Source: Sediminicola sp963974715 | GTDB taxonomy: Bacteria; Bacteroidota; Bacteroidia; Flavobacteriales; Flavobacteriaceae | NCBI GenBank assembly: GCA_963974715.1 | Contig: CAXBDK010000004.1 | Location: forward strand, 186,001-250,000 | Direction: 5' to 3' | Length of the DNA stretch: 64,000 nt | Shown: piece after piece, positions 63,570-64,000 of the stretch | Layout: every line of letters begins with the position of its first letter | Position numbering within the stretch: position 1 is the stretch's first letter | The notes under the pieces: model-generated | What the model was told of the DNA's origin: nothing | The model's database searches: none | What the model saw: only the letters and a program-made list of their open reading frames with translations | Position numbers and translations under genes: made by a program

Positions 63570-64000
63570 TTACAACTTGGCCTTTAATCGGCTAAAAACA
63601 TCTTTGTTGATTCCTAAATAAGATGCAATGAGTTTGCTTGAAAGCCTTGTCATCAGCATTGGTCGGTATTCGAGGACCCATTTTATTCGTTCTAGGGCGG
63701 TCAATGAGACAAAAGCGTTGATTCGATAAACCGAGTTGGCATAAGATGCTTCAAGAATTTGCTTATATACTTTGTCAAACTGGGGAACTGTTTCCATCAT
63801 TGTCCTAAAAGATTGCCTGTCAATTGCGAAAAGCTCACAAGGTTCAACGGCCCTAATATTTTCTTGAGCAGGGTTGCCACTTCCAAAACTTAAAAGGTCC
63901 GAACACCAATTGTTTTCAATAACGATGTCCCTGGTCGTTTCATTGAAGTCTTTGTCGTAAACGTAGACCTGCAAACAACCTTTTGCAACAAAATATACAT
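63570..64000 (-). CDS. Crp/Fnr family transcriptional regulator, N-terminus outside window
   Basis: The frame is open at the right edge, so the N-terminal part of the protein is missing. The visible part is a cyclic-nucleotide-binding-type domain (YFVAKGCLQVYVYDKDFNE, FGSGNPAQENIRAVEPCELFAIDRQSF) followed by a helix and a short winged-helix segment (SSKLIASYLGINKDVFSRLKAKL). The last part is the HTH recognition helix. It points towards the YCII and DoxX-like genes. Confidence 0.85.
   Translation of the reverse strand, partial: VYFVAKGCLQVYVYDKDFNETTRDIVIENNWCSDLLSFGSGNPAQENIRAVEPCELFAIDRQSFRTMMETVPQFDKVYKQILEASYANSVYRINAFVSLTALERIKWVLEYRPMLMTRLSSKLIASYLGINKDVFSRLKAKL

Noticed and set aside
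1..64000. CRISPR arrays, transposases, phage genes, rRNA
   Set aside because: None seen: no regularly spaced repeats, no DDE or HUH transposase, no integrase and no rRNA sequence.

Overview
The window looks like chromosome from a marine member of the Flavobacteriaceae (phylum Bacteroidota). This rests on the type IX secretion and gliding genes porV and gldJ, a SusC/SusD pair, GH16 and GH92 enzymes, PafA-type phosphatase, two-subunit-type PDH E1 alpha next to cdd and porV, and the near absence of Shine-Dalgarno sequences. No phage, insertion sequence with a transposase, or CRISPR array is visible. Everything here is read from the sequence by eye; no database search was run.

Bases 1 to about 35,600 are mostly core genome. 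In order: the 3' end of an alpha-2-macroglobulin-like gene; a LytS/LytTR two-component pair; a DUF4136 lipoprotein; obg and a fused hpt-adk gene, read away from purK-purE; an M3 peptidase; an exported Gfo/Idh/MocA oxidoreductase; a rhodanese; an ECF sigma factor with a small ZAS-motif partner; a UbiA-like membrane protein; gcvP; a KAS III - methyltransferase - GT2 operon; a PafA phosphatase; an MlaE/MlaF lipid transporter pair; a DUF389 protein; an operon M28 peptidase - SDR - SprT-like - manC; then porV-cdd-pdhA-pdhC, divergent from gldJ-murF. A tRNA-Val(GAC) closes this part. porU, which I expect between gldJ and porV in related genomes, is not there.

Bases 35,660 to 50,240 are an accessory carbohydrate region. 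It opens with a MITE-like inverted-repeat element beside the tRNA. Then come an exported DUF1080/PA14 protein, an exported sugar-dehydrogenase-like protein with a cytochrome c domain, a LacI-family regulator, two GH92 alpha-mannosidases, an endonuclease/exonuclease/phosphatase-fold protein, a basic-secretory-protein peptidase, a GH29 fucosidase and a GH43 enzyme. LacI-type operators (core TAAAACG) lie before both the DUF1080 gene and the first GH92 gene, so the regulator probably controls both flanks. The enzyme set suggests fucosylated mannose-rich glycans or glycoproteins, but there is no SusC/SusD in this block.

Bases 50,390 to 62,090 are a compact laminarin (beta-1,3-glucan) utilisation locus: a membrane-bound propeller/Y_Y_Y sensor with a LuxR-type HTH, SusC, SusD, a lipoprotein with three repeated sugar-binding-like modules, and a PKD-GH16 laminarinase. 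Helically phased direct repeats (ACCCCTACA) lie between the regulator and susC. The last 2 kb hold decayed intergenic DNA and DoxX-like, YCII-like and Crp/Fnr genes on the minus strand.

The least explained signal is a dispersed, hairpin-forming intergenic repeat of about 100 to 130 bp. It has four clear copies (before purK, the M3 peptidase gene, gcvP and the GH43 gene) and one doubtful copy, all in the same orientation as the gene that follows.
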